Assembly (NCBI GenBank): GCA_003134035.1
Contig: PLAE01000067.1
Coordinates: 1 to 45,587 of the forward strand
DNA from: Candidatus Velthaea versatilis
GTDB taxonomy: Bacteria; Vulcanimicrobiota; Vulcanimicrobiia; Vulcanimicrobiales; Vulcanimicrobiaceae
Direction of reading: 5' to 3'
Length of the DNA: 45,587 bases
Shown piece by piece: positions 28,236-37,297 of this stretch (the stretch's first letter is position 1; the number at the start of each line of letters is the position of its first letter). The notes below the pieces were generated by a model. It made no database searches. It saw only the letters and a list, made by a program, of their open reading frames with translations, and was not told the DNA's origin. Position numbers and translations under genes: made by a program.

Positions 28236-29144
28236 CTAGCCGGCTTCCGCCACGAGCGGCGCGACGAGTAGCGAGGGTGCCCCGTCGCCGGCGGCGTCGA
28301 GGTTTTGGCCGATCGACCGGTCGAGGACGACTTGCAGACCGTCGCCGAGCAAGCTGAAGCCGAGCAGAGTGACGACGATGAGCAGGCCCGGCGTCAAGAT
28401 CAGCCACGGCGCGTTGCGCGCGTCGGGGGTGAGCGCGCCTTGCAGCATGTTGCCCCACGACGCCGTCGGCGGCTGCACGCCCAAACCCAGGAACGAAAGC
28501 CCGGCTTCGACCAGGATGTTGTCGCCGATCGCCAAGGTTGCCGCGACGACGACCGGCGTTAGGGCGTTCGGGATGAGATGCCGGAAGATCAGCCGTCCGG
28601 GGCTCGCGCCCAGCGCCCGCGCTGCTTCGACGAAATCGCGTTCGCGCAGCGACAGCACCTCGCCGCGCACCAGCCGCGCGACGCCCATCCACGAGAGCAG
28701 ACCGATGATCGCGATGATCAGCACCAGCGCGAACTTCTCGGTGAGCGCTTCGACGGTGATGATCAGAAAGAACGACGGAAACGCGAGCAACGCGTCGACG
28801 ACGCGCATCATGAGCGCGTCGATGCGTCCGCCCGCCGCACCCGCTATCGCGCCGTACACCGTTCCGAGCGAGATCGCAATGAGCATCGCGGTCACGCCGA
28901 CGGTGAGCGAGACGCGCGCTCCGGCGAACGCGCGCGCGAGCTCGTCGCGACCGAGCAGATCGGTACCCAGCGGATGCGCGAACGACGGCGCAACGGGCGA
29001 GCCCATCAGCGCGTGGTCGATGGCGATCGGCGAAGCGGGATAGAGCAGCGGACCGAACAGCGCGCCCAGCACGACGATCGCGACGATGACGACGCCGGCG
29101 ACCGCCGAACGTTCGCGCCCGAAGCGCAGCACGGCGGAGCGCAT
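28236..29144 (-). CDS. Peptide/oligopeptide-type ABC permease (DppC/OppC family)
   Basis: A 302-residue inner-membrane permease. After a cytoplasmic start, TM1 (VAGVVIVAIVVLGALFGPLLY) is followed by the OppC signature HPLGTDLLGRDELARAFAGARVSL. The EAA coupling motif (DFVEAARALGASPGRLIFRHLIPNA) contacts the ATPase. ATG 29144 overlaps the upstream permease stop (TGATG), so they are coupled. Its partner ATPases (DppD/F) are not in the window and must be encoded elsewhere. Substrate may be peptides, nickel or another small solute. Confidence 0.93.
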   Translation of the reverse strand: MRSAVLRFGRERSAVAGVVIVAIVVLGALFGPLLYPASPIAIDHALMGSPVAPSFAHPLGTDLLGRDELARAFAGARVSLTVGVTAMLIAISLGTVYGAIAGAAGGRIDALMMRVVDALLAFPSFFLIITVEALTEKFALVLIIAIIGLLSWMGVARLVRGEVLSLRERDFVEAARALGASPGRLIFRHLIPNALTPVVVAATLAIGDNILVEAGLSFLGLGVQPPTASWGNMLQGALTPDARNAPWLILTPGLLIVVTLLGFSLLGDGLQVVLDRSIGQNLDAAGDGAPSLLVAPLVAEAG

Positions 29145-30100
29145 CAGTCGTACCGGATCCGCGGATCGACGAACGCGTAGAGCACGTCGGCGAGCAGGTT
29201 GCCCAAGATCACCAGAATCGCCGACAGCAGCGTGATCCCCATGACGGTCGGATAGTCGCGGCTGAACACCGAGTCGATGCCCAGCAAGCCCATCCCAGGC
29301 AGGGAGAAGACATACTCGATGAAGTACGCGCCGCCGACGAGGCCCGGCAGCGTGAGCCCAAGCAGCGTCACCGTCGGGATGAGCGCGTTGCGCAGCGCAT
29401 GGCGGTAGACCACAAGACGTTCGGGCAGGCCTTTGGCGCGCGCGGTCCGCACGAACGGTGCGGCTAGCGCCTCGATCATCGAGCCGCGCTGGTAGCGCAT
29501 CCACGACGCGAAGCTGACGACCGAAAGCGTTACGACCGGCAACACGAGATGGCGCAACCGGTCCGCGACATTCCCTTGCTGGCCCAGCGCCGCGATGCCC
29601 GACGTCGGAAACCAGCGCAGATGGATAGCGAAGATATCGACGAGCACGATGCCGAGCCAAAAGACGGGCGTCGCGTAGGCGGTGAACGCGAGCGCCGACG
29701 ACAGATAGTCGAACCAGCGGCCGCGTTGGGTCGCGGCTTGCACGCCGACGGGGATCGCGACGGCGAGAGTGACGATCAGCGAGAGAACGAGCAGTTCGAG
29801 CGTGATCGGCAAGCGCTCGAGAATCTTCTCGAGCACCGGCCGATTGTCGACGAACGAATACCCGAGGGACCCGTGCAGCAGCGCGACGAGCCAGAAAAAG
29901 TATTGCACGTACCAGGGTTTGTCGAGCCCGAGCTGTGCGACGAACGCCGCCCGAACCGCCGGCGTCATGCCGCGCGCTTGCGCGCCCAAGATCGCGCCCG
30001 GGCCGCCGGGCGACAGCGCCATGAGCGCATAGGAGATCAGCGACACGAGCAGCAGCAGCGGAATGGCACCCAGCAGCCGCCGGATCACGTACGCCGTCAC
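29144..30100 (-). CDS. Peptide/oligopeptide-type ABC permease (DppB/OppB family)
   Basis: A 318-residue permease starting VIRRLLGAIPLLLLVSLISYALM, typical of DppB. Six predicted helices; the large periplasmic loop includes LGLDKPWYVQYFFWLVALLHGSLGYS. The EAA loop is FVRTARAKGLPERLVVYRHALRNALIP. GTG 30100 overlaps the binding-protein stop (GTGA). A longer frame back to 30217 would run through the binding-protein coding sequence and lacks support. It is co-translated with the binding protein upstream and the second permease downstream. Confidence 0.93.
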   Translation of the reverse strand: MTAYVIRRLLGAIPLLLLVSLISYALMALSPGGPGAILGAQARGMTPAVRAAFVAQLGLDKPWYVQYFFWLVALLHGSLGYSFVDNRPVLEKILERLPITLELLVLSLIVTLAVAIPVGVQAATQRGRWFDYLSSALAFTAYATPVFWLGIVLVDIFAIHLRWFPTSGIAALGQQGNVADRLRHLVLPVVTLSVVSFASWMRYQRGSMIEALAAPFVRTARAKGLPERLVVYRHALRNALIPTVTLLGLTLPGLVGGAYFIEYVFSLPGMGLLGIDSVFSRDYPTVMGITLLSAILVILGNLLADVLYAFVDPRIRYD

Positions 30101-31707
30101 GAGCTCAGCGTCCAGTCGTACACATTCCACCAAAAGAGCAAGTCGGGTAACGATTCGCGCGCATCGATGTGCAGGCGCGACGAGTACGCGGCGCTGAACT
30201 TTTCGTCGTAACCCCACAACACCGGCAAGGCCGAACTCACCCGCCGCTGCAGATCGTCGTAGATCGCCCGCCGCCGGCCGTAATCGAACGCTTTTAGGCC
30301 CTCACGCAGATCGCGGTCGACCGCCTTGTCGCGGTACCCGGTTTCATTGTTACCGACCGGCACGGTTTGACTCGAATCGAGAAACGTGAACTGATCGGGG
30401 TCCGAAACGCCGCCCCAGCCGGTCATCGCGAGCTGATACTGCATGCTGCTGGTCTGATTGATGAACGTCGCATAGTCGAGCTGCTGAATCGTGATCGCGA
30501 TGCCGATCGCGCGCATGTCGGATTGAAAAGCGGCGCACACGTCGGCGAGCACCGCATCGCCCGTCGAGTTTTTGAGCGTGAATTCCAGCCGCATGTTCCC
30601 GCGCCGGCGAACGCCGTCGGGGCCGGCGTGCCAGCCGGCGGCGTCGAGCAGCGCGCGGGCACGGGCCGGTTCGTACGGGTAATGCGTGGTGTCGCGGGCG
30701 TGCCAGGCCGTCAAGGCCCAGGCCGTGATCGCGTCGTTGACGAGCACGTCGCCGTGATAGAGGCCGTCGGCGACGGCGGTGCGGTCCCAGCCGTACATCA
30801 TCGCGCGCCGAACGCGCACGTCGTCCAAGCCCGGCAGCGTGTCGTTCACTTCGATGAAACGGCTGTACAAATCGGGGACGTGATAGAACATCAGGTGCGG
30901 CGCGAGCGAGCGCAGCGTGCGATAGTCGGCCGGCGCCATCGACGCGTACAGATCCGCCGAACCGTCGACCATCGCATCGACGCGCGCGTCGTTATCGAGA
31001 ACGATCCGAAATTCGATCTTGGGAATTTTCGCCGGGCCGTGCCACCAATGGGGATTGCGCGCGAACACGACCGTGTCGTCGTGCTGCCAACTCTCGAGCG
31101 CATAGGCGCCCGTACCGATGGGATGCTGTCCGAACGCGGAGAGCCGCTGCTGCGCGGGCGGTATCTTGCCCAAAATGTGTTCGGGAAGGATCGGCGCCGC
31201 CAGCGACTGGCCGACGAAGAGTACGTTGGGGCTGCTCAAGTCGAACCGAACCCGGTACCGGCCCTGCGCCGCGACGCTCTTGACATAGGTAAACTGGCCG
31301 GCGTAGGGATAGCCGACCTTCGGGTCCTGCATGGTTTTCCAGGTGAAGATGACGTCGCGCGAATCGAAGGGCGCACCGTCCGACCACGTCACGCCGCGCC
31401 GCAGTTCGACTTCCCAGTGAAGGTGGTCCGAGGTGCTGGTCCACGATCTCGCCAGGGCCGGCACGTATGAGTAGTTCGGGCCGTTGTTGCTCAAACCGTC
31501 GAAGATCAGCCCGTAGAACAAAAAAGACGGTTCGTTGTTGGCATAGAGCGGGTTGAGCGTGTTGGCATCCGCCCCGTAGACGACGACGAGCGTGTCGGCC
31601 GGCCGTCCCGCCGCTGCGGTCGAACAGGCGGCGAGGGCCACGCAAACCGCGCCGGACAGCAGGCTCGTTGAGATCTGATGTATTCGCGTATGGAGCGATT
31701 CGCGCAC
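30097..31707 (-). CDS. ABC transporter solute-binding lipoprotein (SBP family 5)
   Basis: A 536-residue periplasmic or surface lipoprotein, first gene of the operon. It has a signal sequence with lipobox (SGAVCVALAAC), then the family-5 (peptide/nickel) fold: TLVVVYGADANTLNPLYANN, LRRGVTWSDGAPFDSRDVIFTWKTMQDP, IGTGAYALESW, VRRAMMYGWDR and the C-terminal LPVLWGYDE. The wide pocket of this family takes peptides, nickel-chelator complexes or sugars; no residue pattern here decides. GTG 31707 is preceded by AAGG. The gene lies 124 nt downstream of the tandem Usp gene, and a shared transcript is possible. Confidence 0.92.
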   Translation of the reverse strand: MRESLHTRIHQISTSLLSGAVCVALAACSTAAAGRPADTLVVVYGADANTLNPLYANNEPSFLFYGLIFDGLSNNGPNYSYVPALARSWTSTSDHLHWEVELRRGVTWSDGAPFDSRDVIFTWKTMQDPKVGYPYAGQFTYVKSVAAQGRYRVRFDLSSPNVLFVGQSLAAPILPEHILGKIPPAQQRLSAFGQHPIGTGAYALESWQHDDTVVFARNPHWWHGPAKIPKIEFRIVLDNDARVDAMVDGSADLYASMAPADYRTLRSLAPHLMFYHVPDLYSRFIEVNDTLPGLDDVRVRRAMMYGWDRTAVADGLYHGDVLVNDAITAWALTAWHARDTTHYPYEPARARALLDAAGWHAGPDGVRRRGNMRLEFTLKNSTGDAVLADVCAAFQSDMRAIGIAITIQQLDYATFINQTSSMQYQLAMTGWGGVSDPDQFTFLDSSQTVPVGNNETGYRDKAVDRDLREGLKAFDYGRRRAIYDDLQRRVSSALPVLWGYDEKFSAAYSSRLHIDARESLPDLLFWWNVYDWTLSS

Positions 31708-31831
31708 GTGCCTTAGCTTTCCATCACCGCCGCCGCCACATCCTTCGGCGGATTAGCGAGCGGTCGATAAGATCCGGCTGGGGAGTTTACCGCTTCATCG
31801 GAAACATCAGCGACTTAACGTAGCACGAGGC

Positions 31832-32758
31832 TCAGCGGTGGCTTGCGCGCGGCGGGACGACGAGGACCGGGCGCGAGCTCTTGCGCACGACCGATTCGGC
31901 CACGCTGCCCAAAAACAGTCGTGCGATACCGCGCCGGCCGTGGCTGCCGAGCACGATGAGATCGCAATTGCGCTGATTCGCGGCATGCTCGATCGCGGCG
32001 GCCGGCTCGCCTTCGACAACGACGAGATCGTCGGCGGTAAGCGACGTTCCGTCGGGCTCGGCCGCCTCACGCAGCAGCTTGAGGGCCGCCGCATGCATAT
32101 TCGATTCGAACGGATTGGGATCGTAGCCGTACGTCGCGGCTTTGGATTGCAAGTCACGCGAATCGATAACGTTGCACACTGTCAGATGCGTGCCGAGGCC
32201 GGTCGAGAGTTGCGCTGCGGTGCGCATCGCTTCGCGTGCGGGATCGGAGTCGTCGATCGCTACGAGCGCGCGTTCGAAGACCGAGTCGGATCGCGGGGCG
32301 ACCGCATGCGCGGTCACGACGAGCAGCGGGATCGTACTCGCATGCAAGATTCCTTCAGCAACGCTGCCGAGCAACGCCCGTCGAACGCCTTCGCGGCCGT
32401 GTGTCCCGACGACGACGAGATCGATATTCCGCTCGCGCGCGAACTCGACGATGCCGGCCGTCGGCGCATCGTGCAGAAACACGTCTTCGGCCGCGACGCC
32501 CAAGGTCGCGCAGGCCGCGAGGCCGGCCTTGAGGACCGCGGCTCCGCGCTCGTCGACGGCTTTGATGAGCGGCGCCGGATCGAGCGCGGCGAAACCGTTT
32601 GCGGTGGTCGCTGAGGCCACGGTGACCGCCTCATTTACGGCGTAAGCGACGGTGAGCATCGCGCCCCGGCGGGCCAGCGCGCAGGCATACTCCAGCGCCA
32701 CCCGCGACGCGAGCGATTCATCGAACGCCAGTACTATTCGAGAAAACGGAACGGCCAT
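31832..32758 (-). CDS. Tandem-domain universal stress protein
   Basis: A 308-residue cytoplasmic protein with two UspA domains (about residues 5-150 and 160-304). Each has the ATP-binding Walker-like G-x2-G-x9-G-(S/T): VVVGTHGREGVRRALLGSVAEGIL in the first and IVLGSHGRRGIARLFLGSVAESVV in the second. Such proteins accumulate under starvation, hypoxia or oxidative stress. ATG 32758 has no ribosome site; instead TACGAT lies 6 nt upstream (complement of 32765-32770) with TTGCGT 16 nt further, so the mRNA is probably leaderless. Confidence 0.93.
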   Translation of the reverse strand: MAVPFSRIVLAFDESLASRVALEYACALARRGAMLTVAYAVNEAVTVASATTANGFAALDPAPLIKAVDERGAAVLKAGLAACATLGVAAEDVFLHDAPTAGIVEFARERNIDLVVVGTHGREGVRRALLGSVAEGILHASTIPLLVVTAHAVAPRSDSVFERALVAIDDSDPAREAMRTAAQLSTGLGTHLTVCNVIDSRDLQSKAATYGYDPNPFESNMHAAALKLLREAAEPDGTSLTADDLVVVEGEPAAAIEHAANQRNCDLIVLGSHGRRGIARLFLGSVAESVVRKSSRPVLVVPPRASHR

Positions 32759-32764
32759 CGTAGC

Positions 32765-32792
32765 ATCGTAATGCAGTCCGATGAAGACGCAA
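32765..32792 (-). promoter_or_regulatory. Predicted usp promoter, leaderless
   Basis: On the minus strand TTGCGT (complement of 32787-32792), a 16-nt spacer and TACGAT (complement of 32765-32770) precede ATG 32758 by 6 nt. The predicted transcript start coincides with the A of the ATG. Confidence 0.55.
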
Positions 32793-32941
32793 TGAAGCGG
32801 GCAGGCAGCCGCGGCGTTTTTCTACGAATGTGCGCGGGGGCAACGGGACGGCGTCGGCCCAGCAAAGAACTCCTCTTACTGCGGTGCACGATTGATTGTC
32901 GGCTGCGGTGCCGTCTTCGCAGCTTTTTCACGCCCGGAATG

Positions 32942-32947
32942 TAAAAT
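32942..32947 (+). promoter_or_regulatory. Candidate -10 box, leaderless
   Basis: TAAAAT ends 6 nt before ATG 32954, with no Shine-Dalgarno sequence between. A matching -35 element was not evident. Confidence 0.35.
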
Positions 32948-32953
32948 TTGCCT

Positions 32954-33274
32954 ATGGACAGGACCGCTTCGGCTTCGGCTCCGCGCATCTGCATCCACTT
33001 CGCGGACGCGCGCGATGCGCGTGCGATCGCGTGCTTCGAGCGCCGGTTGCCTGCCGCCGCGCGCCGGGCGACCGGGCATGCCGAACCGGCTCCGGCCGAG
33101 TCGAGCGTCGCGGTGGTCGCGCGCGACCGCGATTCGGGAATCGTCGTCGGTCACGCGGTGGCCCTTCCGGCCGCTGACGGCGAGGCGAAGGTCGCGGTCC
33201 GTGTGGCCGAAGCCTACGCTGCGCACGACATCGGCACCAGGCTTGTGGCGGAACTCACGCGCGTCCGCCAGTAG
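32954..33274 (+). CDS. Small GNAT-like acetyltransferase domain
   Basis: A 106-residue protein. The order ICIHFADARDARAIACFERRL, then VAVVARDRDSGIVVGHAVALPA, and finally VAVRVAEAYAAHDIGTRLVAEL matches the beta1-alpha1, beta4 and motif A (V-x3-Y-x3-G-I-G-T-x-L) pieces of the GNAT fold. The usual C-terminal half (motif B) is absent, so it is either a minimal or a truncated acetyltransferase; the Q/R-x-x-G-x-G/A acetyl-CoA loop reads AAHDIGT, lacking the first Gly. Activity is uncertain. Apparently leaderless from TAAAAT at 32942-32947. Confidence 0.5.
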   Translation: MDRTASASAPRICIHFADARDARAIACFERRLPAAARRATGHAEPAPAESSVAVVARDRDSGIVVGHAVALPAADGEAKVAVRVAEAYAAHDIGTRLVAELTRVRQ

Positions 33275-33388
33275 TCGCGGCGACGCGGGCAAAACCGCTC
33301 AAGGCGGCCGTCCGGTCCTGACGGATTGACGCGGGCGACGTTAGAACACTGCGCGGGAGCGTCTGGTGGGACGCCGCACGGAGGACGG

Positions 33389-34747
33389 ATGAGATCGCTG
33401 CAATACCGCCGGCTCGCATTCATGCTGAACCTTCTGTTTTGCTTGGGCGCGGTCGCAGCCGCGCCGAGTGCGGCGGCGACACCGGCGGCCGCGGCACCGA
33501 ACTGGGTGACGGCCTGGACCGCCTCGGCGCAGGGGCCGTATCCGAGTGGCTATCCCAGCGCCCAGCCCAATCTGAGCTTCGCGTTTCCCGACCCCGCCAC
33601 GGGTGCGCACGATCAAAGCTTTCGGCTCATCGTGCGGCCCGATGTCTGGGCGCCCAGTACGCGGCTGCGCTTCACCAATGCGTTTGGCACGAAGCCGGTG
33701 ACCTTCGACAACGCCTACGCCGGGGAGTACGCGATTGCCGGCACGCTCGTGCCCGATACCAACATGCCGGTGCGCTTCGGCGGCGCCGTCACGGTAACGG
33801 TCGCGCCGGGGCAGAGCGTCTGGAGCGATCCGGTCGCGCTGCCGTTCGTTCACGGTGCCGGTGATGCGGCGCTCATCGGTCGCAAGTTGGCCGTCAGTTT
33901 TCACGTCGCGGGCGAGAGCGGACCGATGACTTGGCATGCCAAGGCACTGACCACATCGTACGTGACCGCGCCCGGTGCCGGGATCGCCGGCGGCCGGGAT
34001 GACGATGCGGCCTTCACGTTCGCCACCGCCTCCTGGTTTTTTCTCGATGCCGTCGACATGGCGATGCCGGCGGGCACTCGGCTCGTCGTGGCGCTGGCCG
34101 ATTCGATTACCGACGGGACCGACTCGACGATGAACGGCGACGATCGCTGGCCCGACCAGCTCTCGCGCCGGCTGCACGCCGCTTATGGTTCGCAGGTTGC
34201 GATCGTCAACGAGGGCATCGGCGGCAACCGCATTACCGGCCCGGCGGTTTACACGCCCGCGCAGCCGTTTGCGGGCGGGCCCGCCGCCGTCCAGCGACTC
34301 GACCGCGACGTCACCAGTCTGTCCGGCGTCTCGACGGTCATCATCTTCGAGGGCATCAACGATTTCGGAACCGCGGGCGAAGGCGCGACGCCGCAGTTGG
34401 TCGAGGCGGCGCTGACCGATATCGTCAAACGGCTGCGCAAGAAAATCCCCGGGGTGCGCGTGATCGGCGCGACGCTGACGTCCGCGCTCGCCAGTACCAA
34501 CCCGATGCACGGGTCGCCAGCCGAAGATGCGGAGCGCCGATCGTTCAACACGTTCGTGCGCGGTTCCAAATTGTTCGATGCGGTTATCGATTTCGATGCC
34601 GTCACCTTGGATCCGCAGACCGGCAGCATGAAGGCCGAGTTCGTTCCCGACAACACCGTCGGCGGTCCGGGTGACAAACTGCACCCTAATCGCGCCGGCT
34701 ATCAAGCGATGGCAAACGCGATCGAGTTACGCTTACTGGCACCATAG
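33389..34747 (+). CDS. Secreted SGNH/GDSL-family hydrolase
   Basis: A 452-residue exported hydrolase: signal peptide (LAFMLNLLFCLGAVAAAPSAAA), N-terminal beta domain (about 30-210) beginning NWVTAWTASAQGP, then the SGNH domain. Block I is ALADSITDG (catalytic Ser), with Ala where the family normally has Gly of GDS; block II GIGGNR, block III GINDFG and block V DKLHPNRAGY (catalytic Asp-His) are intact. Relatives with this two-part layout act on polysaccharide esters or lipids. ATG 33389 follows GGAGGA; an upstream in-frame start at 33326 is unlikely. It lies 21 nt upstream of the EF-G-like gene on the same strand. Confidence 0.9.
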   Translation: MRSLQYRRLAFMLNLLFCLGAVAAAPSAAATPAAAAPNWVTAWTASAQGPYPSGYPSAQPNLSFAFPDPATGAHDQSFRLIVRPDVWAPSTRLRFTNAFGTKPVTFDNAYAGEYAIAGTLVPDTNMPVRFGGAVTVTVAPGQSVWSDPVALPFVHGAGDAALIGRKLAVSFHVAGESGPMTWHAKALTTSYVTAPGAGIAGGRDDDAAFTFATASWFFLDAVDMAMPAGTRLVVALADSITDGTDSTMNGDDRWPDQLSRRLHAAYGSQVAIVNEGIGGNRITGPAVYTPAQPFAGGPAAVQRLDRDVTSLSGVSTVIIFEGINDFGTAGEGATPQLVEAALTDIVKRLRKKIPGVRVIGATLTSALASTNPMHGSPAEDAERRSFNTFVRGSKLFDAVIDFDAVTLDPQTGSMKAEFVPDNTVGGPGDKLHPNRAGYQAMANAIELRLLAP

Positions 34748-34768
34748 CGATTACAAAGGAGGTCGGCA

Positions 34769-36805
34769 ATGCCCGACATCTCAAGGCTTAGAAATGTCGC
34801 CTTCGTCGGACCGCATCATGCGGGAAAAACGACGCTGGTCGAAGCGCTCCTCGCCTACTGCGGTGCGATCCCGCGCCGCGGCTCGGTGCAGCTGGGGACG
34901 ACGACGACCGATTGCGAGCCCGAGGCGATCAAACACGTGCAATCGGTGTGCACGGGATTCGCCTACGCTTCGACGGCGACCGTGGACGTCACGGTTATCG
35001 ACACGCCGGGCTTCATCGATTTCTTCGAGGAAACCAAAGTCAGTCTGCTCGCCGCCGACGCCGCGGTAATCGTCATCGATGCCGATCCCGGCCGGGTCGC
35101 GCAGACCGCAGCGATCGTCGAGCATCTCGAGGTGCGGCGCTTGCCGCATCTCTTTTTCGTCAATAAGCTCGATCGGCCGGGCGCGGATTTCGACGGCACG
35201 CTTGCCAAGCTGCGCGCGCTGTACGGGCCGCACGTGGTGGCGACGCAGTTGCCGATCGGCGCGGCCGAGGACTTTCGCGGGTACGTCGATCTTGCCGATC
35301 GCGCCGCGCACACGTACGGCGTCGACGGTGCGGAAAATGCCGCCGCGATACCGCTCGAGCTCGAGGCCGCGGTTGAGGCGCAGCGCACGCTCCTGCTCGA
35401 AGCGCTGGCCGATTTCGACGATCACCTCTTGGAAGAATTGCTCGAGGGCGTCGAGCCGCCGCACGACGAGATCGCGCGCGACTTGTGCACGGACTGCGCG
35501 CACGATCAAATCGTCGCCGTGCTGGCGGGCGCGGCGTTGACCGGTGCCGGAGCGGGCGCGCTCTGCGCGGCGATCGAAACGCTGTTGCCCTCGCCAGCGG
35601 TCAGCCCGCGGCGCGACGTCGACGGACGTGAGATCGTCCCTGATCCAAGCGGTCCGGTCGTGGCTCAAGTGTGCAAGACGATCGTCCATCCGCAGGCCGG
35701 CAAGTTCTCGGTCGTGCGGGTGTTTTCGGGAACGCTCGGCGCGCAGACGCCGCTCGTCAACGCCTCGCGCGCCGGGACCCCGCTCAAACCCGCTGGCCTT
35801 TTTCGCCTGTTCGGCAAACGCACCGAGCCGATCACGGTGTGCGGCCCCGGCGGCATCGTCGCGCTCGGGCGGCTCGACACCGTCGCGACCGGCGACACGC
35901 TCGCGAGCCCGGGCAGCCGTGTGGTCATGCCGGTCGTACCGCTTGCCGAACCGGTGTATGCCGTCGCCATCAAGCCGCGCGAGAAGCTCGATGAGTCGAA
36001 GCTCTCGAGCATGCTTGCCCGCATGATCGACGAGGATCCGGCGCTGCGCGTGGTGCGGGCGGAGTTCACCAACGAATTGCACTTGCTGGGCAACGGCGAG
36101 ATGCATGTCGCCACCGCGACCGAACGGCTCACGCGCAAATTCAATCTCGCGCTGGAAACGCACCCGCCGAGCATCCCGTATCGTGAGACGATCACCGGCG
36201 CGACCGAGATCCATTCGCGCTACAAACATCAAACCGGTGGCCACGGACAGTTCGCCGATATTTGGCTGCGCGTCCAAGCGCGCGAACGCGGCCACGGCGT
36301 CACGTTTAGCGATGAGATCGTGGGCGGCGTCGTGCCGCGCCAATTTTTTTCAGCGGTTGAAAAAGGCGTGCGCGAAGCGCTTCTGCGCGGCCCCGTCGCG
36401 GGCTTTCCGGTGATCGACGTGCACGTCACGCTCTTCGACGGTTCGTATCACGCCGTCGATTCGAGCGAAGCGGCGTTCAAGACCGCGGGCTCGATGGCGA
36501 TTCGCGACGGGATCGATAAATGCGGTCCAGTGCTGCTCGAGCCGCTGGTGCGCGTGGAAACGCTCGTACCGACCGAGTACGTCTCGGCGGCGGTCGCGCA
36601 GCTCACGGCAAAGCGCGGTCAGATTCTGGGTTTTGACGCCGCCGACCGCAGCGGCTACGACGTCGTTCACGCGCTCGTGCCGCAAGCCGAACTCGCGCGC
36701 TACATCACGGAATTGCGCACCGCGACGGCCGGTTTCGGCACGTACTCCTGGCACCACGAACGCTTTGACGTTGCGCCCGAGCGGATCGTCGCCAGCGTGC
36801 GTTGA
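34769..36805 (+). CDS. EF-G-like translational GTPase (FusA2 type)
   Basis: A 678-residue, five-domain EF-G homologue. ATG 34769 has an ideal GGAGGT site. GTPase motifs: G1 GPHHAGKT (14-21), G3 DTPGFIDF (78-85), G4 NKLD (about 133). Domain IV contains KHQTGGHGQFADIW and the domain V part EPLVRVETLVPTEYVSAA. Two deviations from canonical EF-G: the catalytic His of DTPGH is Phe82, and switch I reads TDCEPEAIKHVQS in place of the E-x2-RGI consensus. Both are expected for the divergent EF-G II/FusA2-like subfamily, which hydrolyses GTP poorly and has stress or back-up roles. It is not the housekeeping fusA (no rpsL/rpsG/tuf neighbours). Confidence 0.92.
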   Translation: MPDISRLRNVAFVGPHHAGKTTLVEALLAYCGAIPRRGSVQLGTTTTDCEPEAIKHVQSVCTGFAYASTATVDVTVIDTPGFIDFFEETKVSLLAADAAVIVIDADPGRVAQTAAIVEHLEVRRLPHLFFVNKLDRPGADFDGTLAKLRALYGPHVVATQLPIGAAEDFRGYVDLADRAAHTYGVDGAENAAAIPLELEAAVEAQRTLLLEALADFDDHLLEELLEGVEPPHDEIARDLCTDCAHDQIVAVLAGAALTGAGAGALCAAIETLLPSPAVSPRRDVDGREIVPDPSGPVVAQVCKTIVHPQAGKFSVVRVFSGTLGAQTPLVNASRAGTPLKPAGLFRLFGKRTEPITVCGPGGIVALGRLDTVATGDTLASPGSRVVMPVVPLAEPVYAVAIKPREKLDESKLSSMLARMIDEDPALRVVRAEFTNELHLLGNGEMHVATATERLTRKFNLALETHPPSIPYRETITGATEIHSRYKHQTGGHGQFADIWLRVQARERGHGVTFSDEIVGGVVPRQFFSAVEKGVREALLRGPVAGFPVIDVHVTLFDGSYHAVDSSEAAFKTAGSMAIRDGIDKCGPVLLEPLVRVETLVPTEYVSAAVAQLTAKRGQILGFDAADRSGYDVVHALVPQAELARYITELRTATAGFGTYSWHHERFDVAPERIVASVR

Positions 36806-36821
36806 GCGCGGCCGCGCGTCC

Positions 36822-37100
36822 TCACGCACTGGAGCGCGTGAATCGCTGGGCCGCTCGCGCCTTCGCGCGGGCCGCCCACTCTTCGCGGTCGCGCGGCGTG
36901 GCCGAGGTCACGAGCGAATCGACCAACGTTCGGGCGGCCGATGCGATCTCGTCGACGGCGCGGTTGAACGCGGCGTCGTTGGCCTGGGAGGGTTTCTCGA
37001 AGCCCGAAAGTTTGCGCACGAACTGCACCGCCGCGGCGCGGATCTCGGCCTCGGTCGCCGGCGGATCGAAGTTAAAGAGCGGCCGGATATTTCTGCACAC
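36822..37100 (-). CDS. DUF2277 family protein
   Basis: A 92-residue protein matching DUF2277 end to end: CRNIRPLFNFDPPATEAEIR, AAAVQFVRKLSGFEKPSQAN, then helical DEIASAARTLVDSLVTSA and a basic RDREEWAARAKARAAQR tail. The family is common in high-GC bacteria and its function is unknown. GTG 37100 is the start used by family alignments (M-C-R-N-I). TAATTT lies 8 nt upstream on the minus strand (complement of 37109-37114), so the transcript may be leaderless. It converges with the EF-G-like gene (16-nt gap). Confidence 0.88.
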   Translation of the reverse strand: MCRNIRPLFNFDPPATEAEIRAAAVQFVRKLSGFEKPSQANDAAFNRAVDEIASAARTLVDSLVTSATPRDREEWAARAKARAAQRFTRSSA

Positions 37101-37108
37101 GTCCGCAA

Positions 37109-37114
37109 AAATTA
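37109..37114 (-). promoter_or_regulatory. Candidate -10 box of the DUF2277 gene, leaderless
   Basis: TAATTT on the minus strand ends 8 nt before GTG 37100. No Shine-Dalgarno site lies between. Confidence 0.35.
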
Positions 37115-37297
37115 GCCTCGGCGGCGCTCGGCTACTGCTGCCTTACACGGAGTCATTGTCGACACTCGACGACCCGCACCGCGAAGCTGGCAAGCGTGCC
37201 CATCGTTCAATGCTTCATTCAAGGCTCCATCGGGACGCGTTTTCTGTCGACGTGTAGCATTACGCCCGCAGCACGCCGGTTGCGATTTCCTGGTAGA

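Noticed and set aside
28236-31707. Complete peptide ABC importer operon
   Set aside because: Neither of the ATPase genes is present on either side; only the binding protein and two permeases are supported.
33341-36343. Long minus-strand frames opposite the SGNH and EF-G-like genes
   Set aside because: Arg/Asp/Gly-rich shadow sequences without any motif.
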